A DNA stretch of 64,000 nucleotides from Flavobacterium sp. LC2016-13. Lineage in GTDB: Bacteria; Bacteroidota; Bacteroidia; Flavobacteriales; Flavobacteriaceae. A program made the position numbers and the translations under genes. Below, one piece after another: positions 28,183-37,235 of the stretch. Position 1 is the stretch's first letter. Each line of letters begins with the position of its first letter. The notes under the pieces are model-generated. The model did not search any database and was not told the DNA's origin. It saw only the letters and a program-made list of their open reading frames with translations. Location of the stretch: positions 460,646 through 524,645 of the forward strand of contig NZ_WMDQ01000004.1 of assembly GCF_009707955.1 (NCBI RefSeq), given 5' to 3'.

Positions 28183-29370
28183 ATGAAAAAAATTACTTTA
28201 CTCTTTTCAATTTTATTTTTAGCAATTTCTTCGTGTGGTGTAAAAACTACGCAATCACTTTTAAGCGATGGTAATTACGACGGCGCTATAAATCGTGCGG
28301 TTGAAGCATTGCGAACTAAAAAAGATTCGAAAGGAAAACAAGATTATGTGTATTTGCTTGAAGAAGCTTTTGCAAAAGCCAAAGACAGGGATTTACGCGA
28401 TCTTGAAATGATGGCAAAAGAGGCAAATCCTGCGAATGCCGAGCGTATTTATAATACTTATTTGCAATTGAACAATCGCCAGGAAAAAATAAGACCGTTA
28501 TTGCCTTTGCCATTATTAAAACTGGGAAAAAATGCAAATTTTCCGTTTGATAATTATTCGGATCAGATTATTAGCAGTCGAAATGCATTGACAAAATATT
28601 TGTATGAAAAGGCTTCGATACTTTTAAAATCGAATAATAAACTGGATTTTAGACAGGCTTTTGATGATTTATCGTATCTGGAAAGTATAAATCCGGGTTA
28701 TAAAAATGTCAAAAAACTGATGGATGATGCGCAGTTTAAAGGAACTGATTTTGTGGATGTTTATGCTACAAATGAAACGAACCTGGTTATTCCGAAACAA
28801 CTTCAGGATGATTTATTAGATTTTAAAACCTACGGATTAAATGATAAATGGACGGTTTATCATAATTTGAGACAAAAAAATATTAAGTATGATTATAGTT
28901 TGATTATCAACTTTGTACAAATCAGTATTTCGCCGGAACAAATTAAAGAAAAGGAATTTATAAAAGAAAGACAGGTTAAAGATGGTGTAAAAACACTCTT
29001 GGACAGCAGAGGAAGACCTGTAAGAGATAGTTTGGGCAAGGAAATAAAAGTAGATAATTATAGAATGCTTCGTGCTAATGTATATGAGTTTAGACAATTT
29101 AAATCTTGTCTGGTAACGGCAAAAGTTGATTTTGTTGATTTAAAAACCAATCAGTTAATGCAAACGTTTCCCGTAAGCAGCGAATATATTTTCGAGAATG
29201 TTTACTCAACATACAAAGGCGATAGAGATGCTTGTGAGGAAAGTTATTTTAATTATTTCAATAAACGTCCTGTTCCATTTCCGAATAATGAACAAATGGT
29301 TTTTGATACGGGAGAAGATTTGAAAGCAAGGCTTAAAGATATTATTGTTCGGAATAAATTTAGGGGATAA
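28183..29370 (+). CDS. Conserved Bacteroidota-type lipoprotein
   Basis: 395 residues. Signal MKKITLLFSILFLAISSC with lipobox Cys18. The N-terminal 100 residues are helical and TPR-like (LLSDGNYDGAINRAVEAL). The C-terminal half is mixed, with FRQFKSCLVTAKVDFVDL and a distal Cys in RDACEESYFNYF. Probably faces the periplasm or outer membrane. Function unknown. Preceded by element copy B. Confidence 0.75.
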   Translation: MKKITLLFSILFLAISSCGVKTTQSLLSDGNYDGAINRAVEALRTKKDSKGKQDYVYLLEEAFAKAKDRDLRDLEMMAKEANPANAERIYNTYLQLNNRQEKIRPLLPLPLLKLGKNANFPFDNYSDQIISSRNALTKYLYEKASILLKSNNKLDFRQAFDDLSYLESINPGYKNVKKLMDDAQFKGTDFVDVYATNETNLVIPKQLQDDLLDFKTYGLNDKWTVYHNLRQKNIKYDYSLIINFVQISISPEQIKEKEFIKERQVKDGVKTLLDSRGRPVRDSLGKEIKVDNYRMLRANVYEFRQFKSCLVTAKVDFVDLKTNQLMQTFPVSSEYIFENVYSTYKGDRDACEESYFNYFNKRPVPFPNNEQMVFDTGEDLKARLKDIIVRNKFRG

Positions 29371-29394
29371 ACAGTAATCTTATAAAGACAAGAT

Positions 29395-29799
29395 ATGGAA
29401 AAGCAATCGGATACTGAATTGGTAACAGCACTTGTTGAAAAACTTGATGCTGAAAATAAGTCGACTGTTGCATTTCTACGCCAATTGATTTTGGATACTG
29501 ATAAAGAAATTGGTGAACAGGTAAAATGGAATTCGCCGAGTTTTTATTTTACCGGAGAAATGAAAGCATTTAACCCGAAAGAATATAAAAGGGATATTCT
29601 GGTCATTAATATTCATCGAGGTTCAATTTTATTAGTTTTTCCAACAGGTTCCACAATTACTGATATTGATATTTTGAAAGCTGTTAATTATCCTGACGGA
29701 AGAAAAATTATAAAAATTGCCAATCTTGAAGAGGCTAAAATCAAACAAAAAGCTTTACAGGCGATTATTGTAGAATGGCTTGGAAAAGTTGAGAAGTAA
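29395..29799 (+). CDS. DUF1801 domain protein
   Basis: 134 residues, cytoplasmic. The run LRQLILDTDKEIGEQVKWNS followed by PSFYF is the DUF1801 core (YdhG-like fold). Function unknown. The GNAT gene starts 13 nt later, so the two probably form an operon. Confidence 0.8.
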   Translation: MEKQSDTELVTALVEKLDAENKSTVAFLRQLILDTDKEIGEQVKWNSPSFYFTGEMKAFNPKEYKRDILVINIHRGSILLVFPTGSTITDIDILKAVNYPDGRKIIKIANLEEAKIKQKALQAIIVEWLGKVEK

Positions 29800-29812
29800 A
29801 AACATTTCATCA

Positions 29813-30493
29813 ATGAAAAATCCGGAAGAAAATAAACTCGATAATCCTGTTTGGAATTCATTATCAGAATACCATAAAGAATATGCTATAGATTATGGCG
29901 ATACGAAATTCTACAATCCGGATTATTGTCCGTTTGGAGGTTTTATTGAAGTTGATAGTACTCAAAATGCCACAGAACAATATTCGTTATTAACAGAGAA
30001 TTTCTTTGTTGTTGGAGAAAAACCTGAAATTCCAAATTCTTTGAAAATTGCAAAAGAGTTGGTTTGTCTTCAAATGATTATTGAGGAAAAAATTCAACTT
30101 CCGATTGATCTTGAAATCGTTAAACTAACCGAAAATCATAACGAAGCTTTATTAAATTTGGTTAATTTAGTACAGCCCGGTTATTTCAAAAACAAAACTT
30201 CTTTACTTGGAGATTATTTTGGAATTTTCAAAGACAATCAATTAGTTGCCATTACGGGAGAACGAATGCAAATGGATGCTTTTACAGAAGTTAGCGCCAT
30301 TATTACACATCCTGATCATACCGGAAAAGGTTATGCAAAACAATTGATTACGCATGTTGTAAATAAAATTTTTGATCAGAATAAAATTCCGTTTCTACAT
30401 GTTGTTGAAACTAATATTGGCGCCATTAAACTTTACGAAAAACTAGGTTTTGTAACAAGACGTAAAATAAGTTTTTGGAATATTACGAAGTAA
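29813..30493 (+). CDS. GNAT-family N-acetyltransferase (FR47-like)
   Basis: 226 residues from the ATG at 29813, which sits just after the DUF1801 stop; an in-frame ATG at 29780 would overlap that gene and add an unlikely basic leader. The C-terminal domain has EVSAIITHPDHTGKGYAKQL, the acetyl-CoA pyrophosphate loop being HTGKGYA, followed by VVETNIGAIKLYEKLGF and FVTRR. The N-terminal 90 residues are a separate domain. Acceptor unknown. Confidence 0.85.
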   Translation: MKNPEENKLDNPVWNSLSEYHKEYAIDYGDTKFYNPDYCPFGGFIEVDSTQNATEQYSLLTENFFVVGEKPEIPNSLKIAKELVCLQMIIEEKIQLPIDLEIVKLTENHNEALLNLVNLVQPGYFKNKTSLLGDYFGIFKDNQLVAITGERMQMDAFTEVSAIITHPDHTGKGYAKQLITHVVNKIFDQNKIPFLHVVETNIGAIKLYEKLGFVTRRKISFWNITK

Positions 30494-30526
30494 ATAAGAG
30501 GTAAAACATCAGAATAATATTTTTTA

Positions 30527-30534
30527 TATCTTTG
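30527..30534 (+). promoter_or_regulatory. Candidate -7 box TATCTTTG for the ABC-F gene
   Basis: Exact TAnnTTTG match; implies a leader of about 105 nt before the ABC-F start. No clear -33 TTTG. Confidence 0.5.
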
Positions 30535-30562
30535 CTTCAACAAAATAACTACACAATTCTAT

Positions 30563-30645
30563 GTGAATAAAAATTTCTTTCAGACAATTATAGGTAAGCT
30601 GCAAAAGCAGTTTGCTGATTTGTTTATTCTTAAAAGAAAGAAATC
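30563..30645 (+). promoter_or_regulatory. Structured leader with possible GTG leader peptide upstream of ABC-F
   Basis: A GTG at 30563 opens a 39-codon frame (V-N-K-N-F-F-Q-T-I-I-G-K-L...) that runs past the ABC-F start and stops at 30680-30682. ATTTCTTTC (30573-30581) can pair with GAAAGAAAT (30636-30644), which directly abuts the ATG at 30646. Between them AAGCTGC/GCAGTTT (30596-30602 and 30607-30613) forms a hairpin competing with AGCA/TGCT. This is the layout expected of a translational attenuator; regulation is inference. Confidence 0.4.
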
Positions 30646-32238
30646 ATGCTTATTTTACAAAACATTTCATATCTACATGTGAACAGGAATTTGCTGTTCG
30701 ACAAAATTACTTTTACTGCTAACAATCAGGAAAAAATAGCCTTAATTGGCAACAATGGTGTTGGAAAATCTACACTTTTAAAAATTATTGCGGGCGAATT
30801 ACAAGCATCAGGAGGTTTGCTTAAAGCTGATGAAAAACCTTATTATGTTCCTCAGATTTTTGGGCAATTTAATCATCTTACAATTGCAGAAGCTTTGCAA
30901 ATTGATAAGAAACTCAATGCGCTTAAAGAAATACTTGACGGAAATGTAACAGAAGAAAACCTAAATACATTAAACGATGACTGGACTATTGAAGATCGTT
31001 GCAATGAAGCGTTAGAATATTGGCAATTAGACAATTTAGATCTGAGTCAAAAATTAGAAACTTTAAGCGGCGGGCAGAAAACTAAAATTTTTCTTGCCGG
31101 AATTTCTATTCATCAACCGCAACTTATTTTACTTGATGAACCGAGTAATCATCTCGATTTGACCGCAAGAACATTATTGTATGAATTTATACAAAATACT
31201 TCCAGCACTTTACTTATTGTAAGTCATGATAGAAAATTACTGAATCTTTTAACTACAGTTTATGAGCTAAGTAAACACGGAATTACTGTTTATGGTGGAA
31301 ATTATGATTTTTATGCAGCCCAAAAACAAATAGAAAATAATGCTTTGCACCATGATATTCAGAGTAAAGAAAAAGCTTTGCGAAAGGCTAAAGAAAAAGA
31401 ACGCGAAACATTAGAGCGACAAAACAAATTAGATTCTCGCGGAGAGAAAAAGCAAAAGAAAGCCGGCGTTTCCAGAATCATGATGAATACGTTGCGCAAC
31501 AATGCCGAAAATAGTACATCTAAAGCAAAAAATGTTCACGCTGAAAAAATTGGCAGAATTTCGCAAGAACTTCAAAGTTTGCGTTCGGGTTTGCCTGAGA
31601 TTGATAAAATGAAATTTGGTTTTGATAATGCTGCATTACACAAAGGCAAAATATTATTTACTGCAAAAGATCTTAACTTTGGTTATAACGATCAATTGCT
31701 TTGGAAAGAGAATCTGGATTTTCAAATTTTAAGTGGCGAACGTATTACTTTAAAAGGATCAAACGGTTCAGGTAAAACTACTTTAATCAAAATAATTACA
31801 GGAAAGTTAATTCCTGAACAAGGAACAATTTACAAAGCCGAATCGAAAACCGTTTATATTGATCAGGATTATTCTTTAATCAACAATCAACTTACGGTTT
31901 ATGAACAAGCTCAAACATTTAATGTTTCAGCTTTGCAGGAACATGATATAAGAATGAGACTTAACAGGTTTTTATTTTCGCAACACGATCTTGATAAGCT
32001 TTGCAGTACTATGAGCGGTGGAGAAAAAATGAGACTAATGCTTTGCTGTTTAACAATAAACAATCAGGCTCCGGATATCATTATTTTAGATGAACCAACC
32101 AATAATTTAGACATTCAAAATATTGAAATTTTAACCGCAGCCATTAATGAATATGAAGGTACTTTGATTGTGGTTTCGCACGACGAATCTTTTCTGGAAC
32201 AAATTGATATTCAAAACACAATCCAATTAAGTAATTAA
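30646..32238 (+). CDS. ABC-F family ATPase (ribosome-associated type)
   Basis: 530 residues with two ABC domains and no membrane segments. First Walker A IGNNGVGKST (residues 34-43) and signature LSGGQKTKIFL; second Walker A GSNGSGKTT and signature MSGGEKMRLML, with Walker B LLDEPSNHLD and ILDEPTNNLD. Between them is a charged linker rich in Lys/Glu/Arg (residues about 235-325), the P-site tRNA interaction region. ABC-F proteins act on the ribosome as translation factors or in antibiotic resistance; which applies here cannot be decided. The leader suggests inducible expression. Confidence 0.9.
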   Translation: MLILQNISYLHVNRNLLFDKITFTANNQEKIALIGNNGVGKSTLLKIIAGELQASGGLLKADEKPYYVPQIFGQFNHLTIAEALQIDKKLNALKEILDGNVTEENLNTLNDDWTIEDRCNEALEYWQLDNLDLSQKLETLSGGQKTKIFLAGISIHQPQLILLDEPSNHLDLTARTLLYEFIQNTSSTLLIVSHDRKLLNLLTTVYELSKHGITVYGGNYDFYAAQKQIENNALHHDIQSKEKALRKAKEKERETLERQNKLDSRGEKKQKKAGVSRIMMNTLRNNAENSTSKAKNVHAEKIGRISQELQSLRSGLPEIDKMKFGFDNAALHKGKILFTAKDLNFGYNDQLLWKENLDFQILSGERITLKGSNGSGKTTLIKIITGKLIPEQGTIYKAESKTVYIDQDYSLINNQLTVYEQAQTFNVSALQEHDIRMRLNRFLFSQHDLDKLCSTMSGGEKMRLMLCCLTINNQAPDIIILDEPTNNLDIQNIEILTAAINEYEGTLIVVSHDESFLEQIDIQNTIQLSN

Positions 32239-32256
32239 AAAACAGTATTAATTTTT

Positions 32257-32264
32257 TAAATTTG
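32257..32264 (+). promoter_or_regulatory. Candidate -7 box TAAATTTG for the SnoaL-like gene
   Basis: Matches TAnnTTTG 29 nt upstream of the ATG; -33 not evident. Confidence 0.45.
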
Positions 32265-32293
32265 TGTAACTCATAAACTTTAAATTTTTTATT

Positions 32294-32662
32294 ATGACCG
32301 TTAATAAACAAACTGTTAGAGAATATATGGATGCTTTTAGAGTAACTGATCATCAAAGAATTCTTAATTGTCTTACCGATGATATTGTTTGGGAAATGCC
32401 CGGGATTTATCAGCATGTAGGCAAAGAAGCGTTTGATAAGGAAATTGAAAATGAGAATTTTGTTGGAAGTCCGACAATTCAAATTATAAAATTGATTGAA
32501 GAAAATAATATTGTAATTGCCGAAGGTGCCGTTCAAGGCGTAATGAAAAATGGTAATATTCTTGACGCCGTTTTTTGCGATGTTTTTGAAATGGAATCTG
32601 GCAAAATCAAAAAACTGACTTCATATTTAATGTCAAAAAATGCTCATTTAAAATTTGAATGA
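32294..32662 (+). CDS. SnoaL-like / NTF2-fold protein
   Basis: 122 residues. VREYMDAFRVTDHQRILNCL followed by DDIVWEMPG and a strand series ending VFCDVFEMESGKIKKLTSYL matches the SnoaL-like cone-shaped fold used by small hydrolases, isomerases and orphan proteins. Substrate unknown. Convergent with comM; a long palindrome separates the two. Confidence 0.85.
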   Translation: MTVNKQTVREYMDAFRVTDHQRILNCLTDDIVWEMPGIYQHVGKEAFDKEIENENFVGSPTIQIIKLIEENNIVIAEGAVQGVMKNGNILDAVFCDVFEMESGKIKKLTSYLMSKNAHLKFE

Positions 32663-32708
32663 TATTTAACCGCAAGATTTTATCATCCGATAAAAAGTGA
32701 TCTCTGCT

Positions 32709-32780
32709 GTCAGGCTGAGCGAAGTCGAAGCCCCCGCAAAGTGATTTAGTCTACAGGACTTCGACTTCGCTCAGCCTGAC
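32709..32780. repeat. GTCAGGCTGAGCG palindrome
   Basis: Perfect 22-bp arms (32709-32730 and 32759-32780) with a 28-nt centre, located between convergent genes. One arm recurs at 14812-14833, and an arm-like stretch lies inside pabB at 41726-41752. Confidence 0.85.
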
Positions 32781-32813
32781 AAACTGCAGAAAAAATCTAA
32801 AATATAAAATTAA

Positions 32814-34349
32814 CTACCCCAACCAACCATCACGATCTAAACTTCGATACTGAATTGCCTCTGCAATATGCGATGGAATAATTTGTGGCGCAGCATCAAG
32901 ATCGGCGATTGTTCTGGCAACTTTTAAAATCCTGTCATACGCTCTTGCAGAAAGATTTAAGCGTTCCATAGCTGTTTTTAATAATTGTTTGGATTGTTCG
33001 TCGAGTGCGCAAAATTCTCTTATTTGTTTGGTATTCATTTGGGCATTGTAATGAATATTAGGCAATTCTTCAAAACGTATTGACTGAAGTTCACGGGCGG
33101 CCGTGACGCGTTTTCGGATTTCTACACTGCTTTCGGCTTTTCTGTCGTCTGATAATTTCTCGAAAGGAACCGGTGTAACTTCAATATGAATATCAATTCG
33201 GTCTAATAATGGTCCTGAAATTTTACTCATATAACGTTGCATTTCATGTGGCGAAGAAGTATTTGGCATACTCGGATCGTTAAAAAATCCACTTGGACTT
33301 GGGTTCATACTTGCCACCAACATAAACGAAGACGGATAAGTCACCGTAAATTTAGCTCTCGAAATCGTTACTTCACGATCTTCGAGCGGTTGTCTCATAA
33401 CTTCTAAAACATCGCGTTTAAATTCGGGTAATTCGTCTAAAAATAAAACACCATTATGTGCCATTGATATTTCGCCCGGCTGTGGATAACTTCCTCCTCC
33501 TACCAAAGCTACATTCGAAATAGTGTGATGCGGACTTCGAAATGGTCGCTGGTTCATCAAACCTACTTCTTTTAATTTTCCGGCAACACTATGAATTTTA
33601 GTGGTTTCTAATGCTTCACGCAATGTCATTGGCGGTAAAATACTTGGTAATCTTTTGGCTAACATTGTTTTTCCTGCTCCGGGCGGACCAATCAAAATAA
33701 TATTATGTCCGCCTGAAGCTGCAATTTCCATGCAACGCTTAATACTTTCCTGTCCGCGAACATCAGAAAAATCAAATTCAGGAAAATCGAGTGTTTTATA
33801 AAATTCGGTTCGAGTATCAATAACCGTAGGTTGTAGTGTTCCTCTTCCGGCAAAAAAATCAATTACTTCTTGAAGATTTTCAACTCCGTAGACATCTAAA
33901 CCTGCAACAATTGCCGCTTCTTTTACATTTTGCTTTGGAAGAAAAAAGCCTTTAAAACCTTCTTCTTTCGCTTTTATCGCAATTGGCAAAGCTCCGTTTA
34001 TAGATTGTAAACTTCCGTCTAGTGAAAGCTCTCCCATAATAACAAACTGTTCAACTTCTGGTGCTTTTATCTGATCTGACCCAACCAAAATACCAATTGC
34101 TAAAGGTAAATCGTAGGCAGAACCTTCTTTTCGTAAGTCGGCGGGCGCCATATTTATGGTTATTTTTTTACCGGGAAGGCTTAATCCATTATTTTTAAGT
34201 GCAGCTGCAATACGAAAACTACTTTCCTTTATGGCATTGTCCGGCAATCCAACTAAATGATAACCAATACCTTTATCCATGTGAACTTCTACAGTAATTG
34301 TAGTAGCCTCAACTCCAAAAACTGCGCTTCCGTAAACTTTTACTAACAT
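32814..34349 (-). CDS. Mg-chelatase-like AAA ATPase, YifB/ComM family
   Basis: 511 residues. The N-terminal domain (LVKVYGSAVFGVEATTITVE...) is the Lon-protease-like fold of this family. The AAA+ core has Walker A GPPGAGKT near residue 222 and Walker B LFLDELPEF; RSPHHTISNVALVGGG and LLDRIDIHIEV are family hallmarks. ComM-type helicases promote branch migration during transformation, though many bacteria carry the gene without known competence. It faces SnoaL across a palindromic repeat. Confidence 0.93.
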   Translation of the reverse strand: MLVKVYGSAVFGVEATTITVEVHMDKGIGYHLVGLPDNAIKESSFRIAAALKNNGLSLPGKKITINMAPADLRKEGSAYDLPLAIGILVGSDQIKAPEVEQFVIMGELSLDGSLQSINGALPIAIKAKEEGFKGFFLPKQNVKEAAIVAGLDVYGVENLQEVIDFFAGRGTLQPTVIDTRTEFYKTLDFPEFDFSDVRGQESIKRCMEIAASGGHNIILIGPPGAGKTMLAKRLPSILPPMTLREALETTKIHSVAGKLKEVGLMNQRPFRSPHHTISNVALVGGGSYPQPGEISMAHNGVLFLDELPEFKRDVLEVMRQPLEDREVTISRAKFTVTYPSSFMLVASMNPSPSGFFNDPSMPNTSSPHEMQRYMSKISGPLLDRIDIHIEVTPVPFEKLSDDRKAESSVEIRKRVTAARELQSIRFEELPNIHYNAQMNTKQIREFCALDEQSKQLLKTAMERLNLSARAYDRILKVARTIADLDAAPQIIPSHIAEAIQYRSLDRDGWLG

Positions 34350-34424
34350 AAATATTCTTTCATTAAATGTTTTTAAATCTAATGAAAAAATAATTATTTG
34401 TAGCTTTTTTAATACAAAATATAT

Positions 34425-35399
34425 TTACTTAAAATCTAAGCCAATTTGATTTCTAATTTCCTCTACAATTTTACTCAAATCCAAACTATTCTGATGCGAC
34501 CAAAGTTCACTTTCAATTTGGTTATTTCTGATGCATTTATGACATTCTATTGCTTCATGTGCATAACCTTTTCCGAGATTTGGTAAACTAAAAGTGTTTT
34601 CTTTTTCATCTTTAATAATAGAATATCCGTCCGCCATAAACCACGGAGAATTAAGTTCAATTCTTCCTTTTGTTCCGCCAATAACAGCTTTCATATCAGA
34701 TTCTGAAACTATTGAGGCATGCAAAACTGCCTGTGCATCATCATATTGTAAAAGCATTGAAGTTTGTAAATCAATATCGTTTTTATGAAAAATAGATTTT
34801 GCTATAATTTCTTTTGGAATTCCGAGCATTATATAAGAGAGAAATAATGGATATACGCCAATATCAAACAAAGCTCCGCCTCCACTCTTTTTATCAAATA
34901 ATCTGCTTCCTTCCGTTTCATTTCCAATAAAAGCAAAATCTGCTTTTATGTAATTTACTTTGCCGATTTCTCCATTTTCAACTTTAGACAAAACATCCTG
35001 AACTGACGGAATAAAACGTGTCCAAAAAGCTTCCATAAAAAACTTATTATGTTTTCCTGAAGCTTCAATCATACGAATGGCATCGTCATAAGAAAGTGCA
35101 ATTGGTTTTTCGCATAAAACATGTTTCCCGTTTTGCAATGTTTTTATAGATAATTCGGCGTGAGAATTATGTGGAGTTGCAATGTATACAATATCAACTT
35201 CGGCATCAGCAAAAAGAGCTTCGTAAGAATCATACGCTTTCGGGCAATTATGCCTTGAAGCAAAGTCGTTTGCATTATCATAATTTCGAGATGCTACGGC
35301 AACTAATTCAGCATCTTCGACCAATAATAAATCGGTAGCAAATTGATTAGCAATGTTTCCTAAACCAATAATTCCCCATTTTATTTTTCTCAATTCCAT
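34425..35399 (-). CDS. Gfo/Idh/MocA-family oxidoreductase
   Basis: 324 residues. The N-terminal Rossmann fold starts KWGIIGLGNIANQFA. VYIATPHNSH and HVLCEKPIAL supply the conserved EKP lysine that acts in catalysis. The C-terminal domain has GGGALFDIGVYPLFL with the usual conserved Asp. Reactions are NAD(P)-linked oxidations of sugars, inositols or dihydrodiols; the substrate cannot be assigned. It is 75 nt upstream of comM on the same strand, but the spacer suggests separate transcription. Confidence 0.9.
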   Translation of the reverse strand: MELRKIKWGIIGLGNIANQFATDLLLVEDAELVAVASRNYDNANDFASRHNCPKAYDSYEALFADAEVDIVYIATPHNSHAELSIKTLQNGKHVLCEKPIALSYDDAIRMIEASGKHNKFFMEAFWTRFIPSVQDVLSKVENGEIGKVNYIKADFAFIGNETEGSRLFDKKSGGGALFDIGVYPLFLSYIMLGIPKEIIAKSIFHKNDIDLQTSMLLQYDDAQAVLHASIVSESDMKAVIGGTKGRIELNSPWFMADGYSIIKDEKENTFSLPNLGKGYAHEAIECHKCIRNNQIESELWSHQNSLDLSKIVEEIRNQIGLDFK

Positions 35400-35714
35400 T
35401 CTTAAATATTAAATACAAAAAGTGTTAAAACATCAAATATACATCATCATTTAGAAAAGATTAAACAATTTTAGATATTAAATATTCATTTTAAACAGAA
35501 AAATATCAATAAAAAAATGTACAGAATGCCTAAAATTCATAATAGTGACAAAAAAATGTTGCCAAATTGTAAATTTTAAGTTCATTTTAACAAATACACG
35601 CAAAACATAGGGGGTTAAAATGAAATATTAACAAAAATTAAACATTAGACTCTATTTTTTTTAGGGGTGTTGAATGATTTTATATTTTTATCAAAAATTT
35701 AAAACTAAATAACT
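35400..35714. other. Divergent region between the oxidoreductase and amtB
   Basis: 315 bp, A+T-rich, no coding frame. AGGGGTGTTGAATG about 50 nt upstream of amtB may belong to its promoter, but no exact TAnnTTTG box stands out. No riboswitch recognised. Confidence 0.5.
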
Positions 35715-37040
35715 ATGCGAAAAATTATTTTAAGCGTGATACTCATCACGATTTTATTACTATCAATTTTTTCTATCTCATTTATTACTGAATCAAAAAC
35801 ATTAGGTGCTCACGTAGTCGAATTAAAACTTGATACGGGTGACACTGCCTGGATGGTTGTTGCAACCGCTCTTGTATTATTGATGACTCCAGGATTAGGA
35901 TTTTTCTATGGTGGTATGGTAGGTAAAAAGAATGTAATTAGTACAATGCTTCAAAGTTTTATGGCAATGGTAATTGTTACAGTTCTATGGGTAGTAATTG
36001 GATTTGGATTATGTTTTGGACCATCAATTCATGGTTTCATCGGAGATCCTACGTCAAATATATTTTTTCAAGGAGTAAGTGCAAACACTGCTTGGGAATT
36101 AGCACCAACAATCCCGATGATACTTTTTGCTTTATTTCAGGCGAAATTTGCAATTATCACTCCGGCATTAATTACGGGAGCTTTTGCTGAACGCGTACGC
36201 TTCTGGGCTTACTTATTATTCATGGTTTTATTTATCATATTCATCTATGCACCATTATGTCACATGACTTGGCATCCTGACGGATTGTTCTTCGGATGGG
36301 GAGTTCTTGACTTTGCCGGTGGTACTGTTGTACACATGAGTGCTGGTTGGGCTGCATTGGCCGGAGCAATTTTCTTAGGAAAACGTAAAGTACAAAAAGT
36401 AAACCCTGCAAGAATTACTTATGTATTATTAGGTACAGGTTTATTATGGTTTGGATGGTTTGGGTTTAATGCAGGTTCTGCTGCCGGAGCCGGAAGTCTT
36501 GCTGCTCAGGCTTTAGGAACTACTACAATCGCTGCTGCTTCTGCTGCAATGGCTTGGGTTTTCCTTGACAAAATATTAGGTCACAAATTATCTGCTATGG
36601 GTGCTTGTATTGGAGCTGTTGTAGGTTTGGTTGCAATTACACCTGCTGCAGGTTTCGTAAGCATTCCTCACGCTTTAGCAATTGGTATTATAGCTGCTGT
36701 AATTAGTAACCTTGTAGTAAGCAAATTCCCTAAAGGGAAAATCGACGATGCTCTTGACGTTTTTGCTTGTCACGGTGTTGGTGGAATGGTAGGAATGTTA
36801 TTAACTGGAGTTTTTGCTTCTAATACTGTAAATTCAGTTGTTGGTGAACACCAAGGATTAATTTTTGGTGATGCAACTTTATTCTTAACACAATTAAAAG
36901 CATTAGTAATTGTTTCAATCTTTGCTTTTGTTGCTTCTTACGCTTTATTCTTTATTGTAAATAAAATTACTCCTCTAAGAGTTACTGAAGAAAAAGAAGA
37001 ATTAGGATTAGACATCTCTCAACACGGAGAATACCTATAA
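35715..37040 (+). CDS. amtB: Ammonium transporter
   Basis: 441 residues, about 11 membrane helices after an N-terminal hydrophobic leader. Family landmarks include GLGFFYGGMVGKKN, GAFAERVRF and GGTVVHMSAGWAAL (first pore His), then CHGVGGMVGM (second pore His). Imports ammonium for glutamine/glutamate synthesis, linking it functionally to gltBD in this window. No adjacent P-II (glnK) gene is present. Followed by a strong terminator. Confidence 0.96.
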   Translation: MRKIILSVILITILLLSIFSISFITESKTLGAHVVELKLDTGDTAWMVVATALVLLMTPGLGFFYGGMVGKKNVISTMLQSFMAMVIVTVLWVVIGFGLCFGPSIHGFIGDPTSNIFFQGVSANTAWELAPTIPMILFALFQAKFAIITPALITGAFAERVRFWAYLLFMVLFIIFIYAPLCHMTWHPDGLFFGWGVLDFAGGTVVHMSAGWAALAGAIFLGKRKVQKVNPARITYVLLGTGLLWFGWFGFNAGSAAGAGSLAAQALGTTTIAAASAAMAWVFLDKILGHKLSAMGACIGAVVGLVAITPAAGFVSIPHALAIGIIAAVISNLVVSKFPKGKIDDALDVFACHGVGGMVGMLLTGVFASNTVNSVVGEHQGLIFGDATLFLTQLKALVIVSIFAFVASYALFFIVNKITPLRVTEEKEELGLDISQHGEYL

Positions 37041-37076
37041 AAATTAAAATACATACAGATAACTAACACAAACAAA

Positions 37077-37112
37077 AAAAGCACTCTAGTTTAACTTAGA
37101 GTGCTTTTTATT
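37077..37112 (+). terminator. Terminator of amtB
   Basis: Perfect 12-bp arms (37077-37088 and 37097-37108), 8-nt loop, T-run. Confidence 0.85.
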
Positions 37113-37149
37113 TATTTTAGATTGAAAATTTTAGATTTTAGATTACGCC

Positions 37150-37225
37150 AATCTCTATATTCTATTCTCTATATTCTATATTCTATAATCTATATTCTAT
37201 AATCTTGCTTCTATAATCTTTCCTC
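37150..37225. repeat. Degenerate TCTATATTC tandem repeat
   Basis: Seven or more units of TCTATATTC, TCTATTC or TCTATAATC in a row between the amtB terminator and the dsbD stop. Low-complexity tandem DNA with no frame on either strand. Confidence 0.8.
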
Positions 37226-37235
37226 TTTAAAAAAA

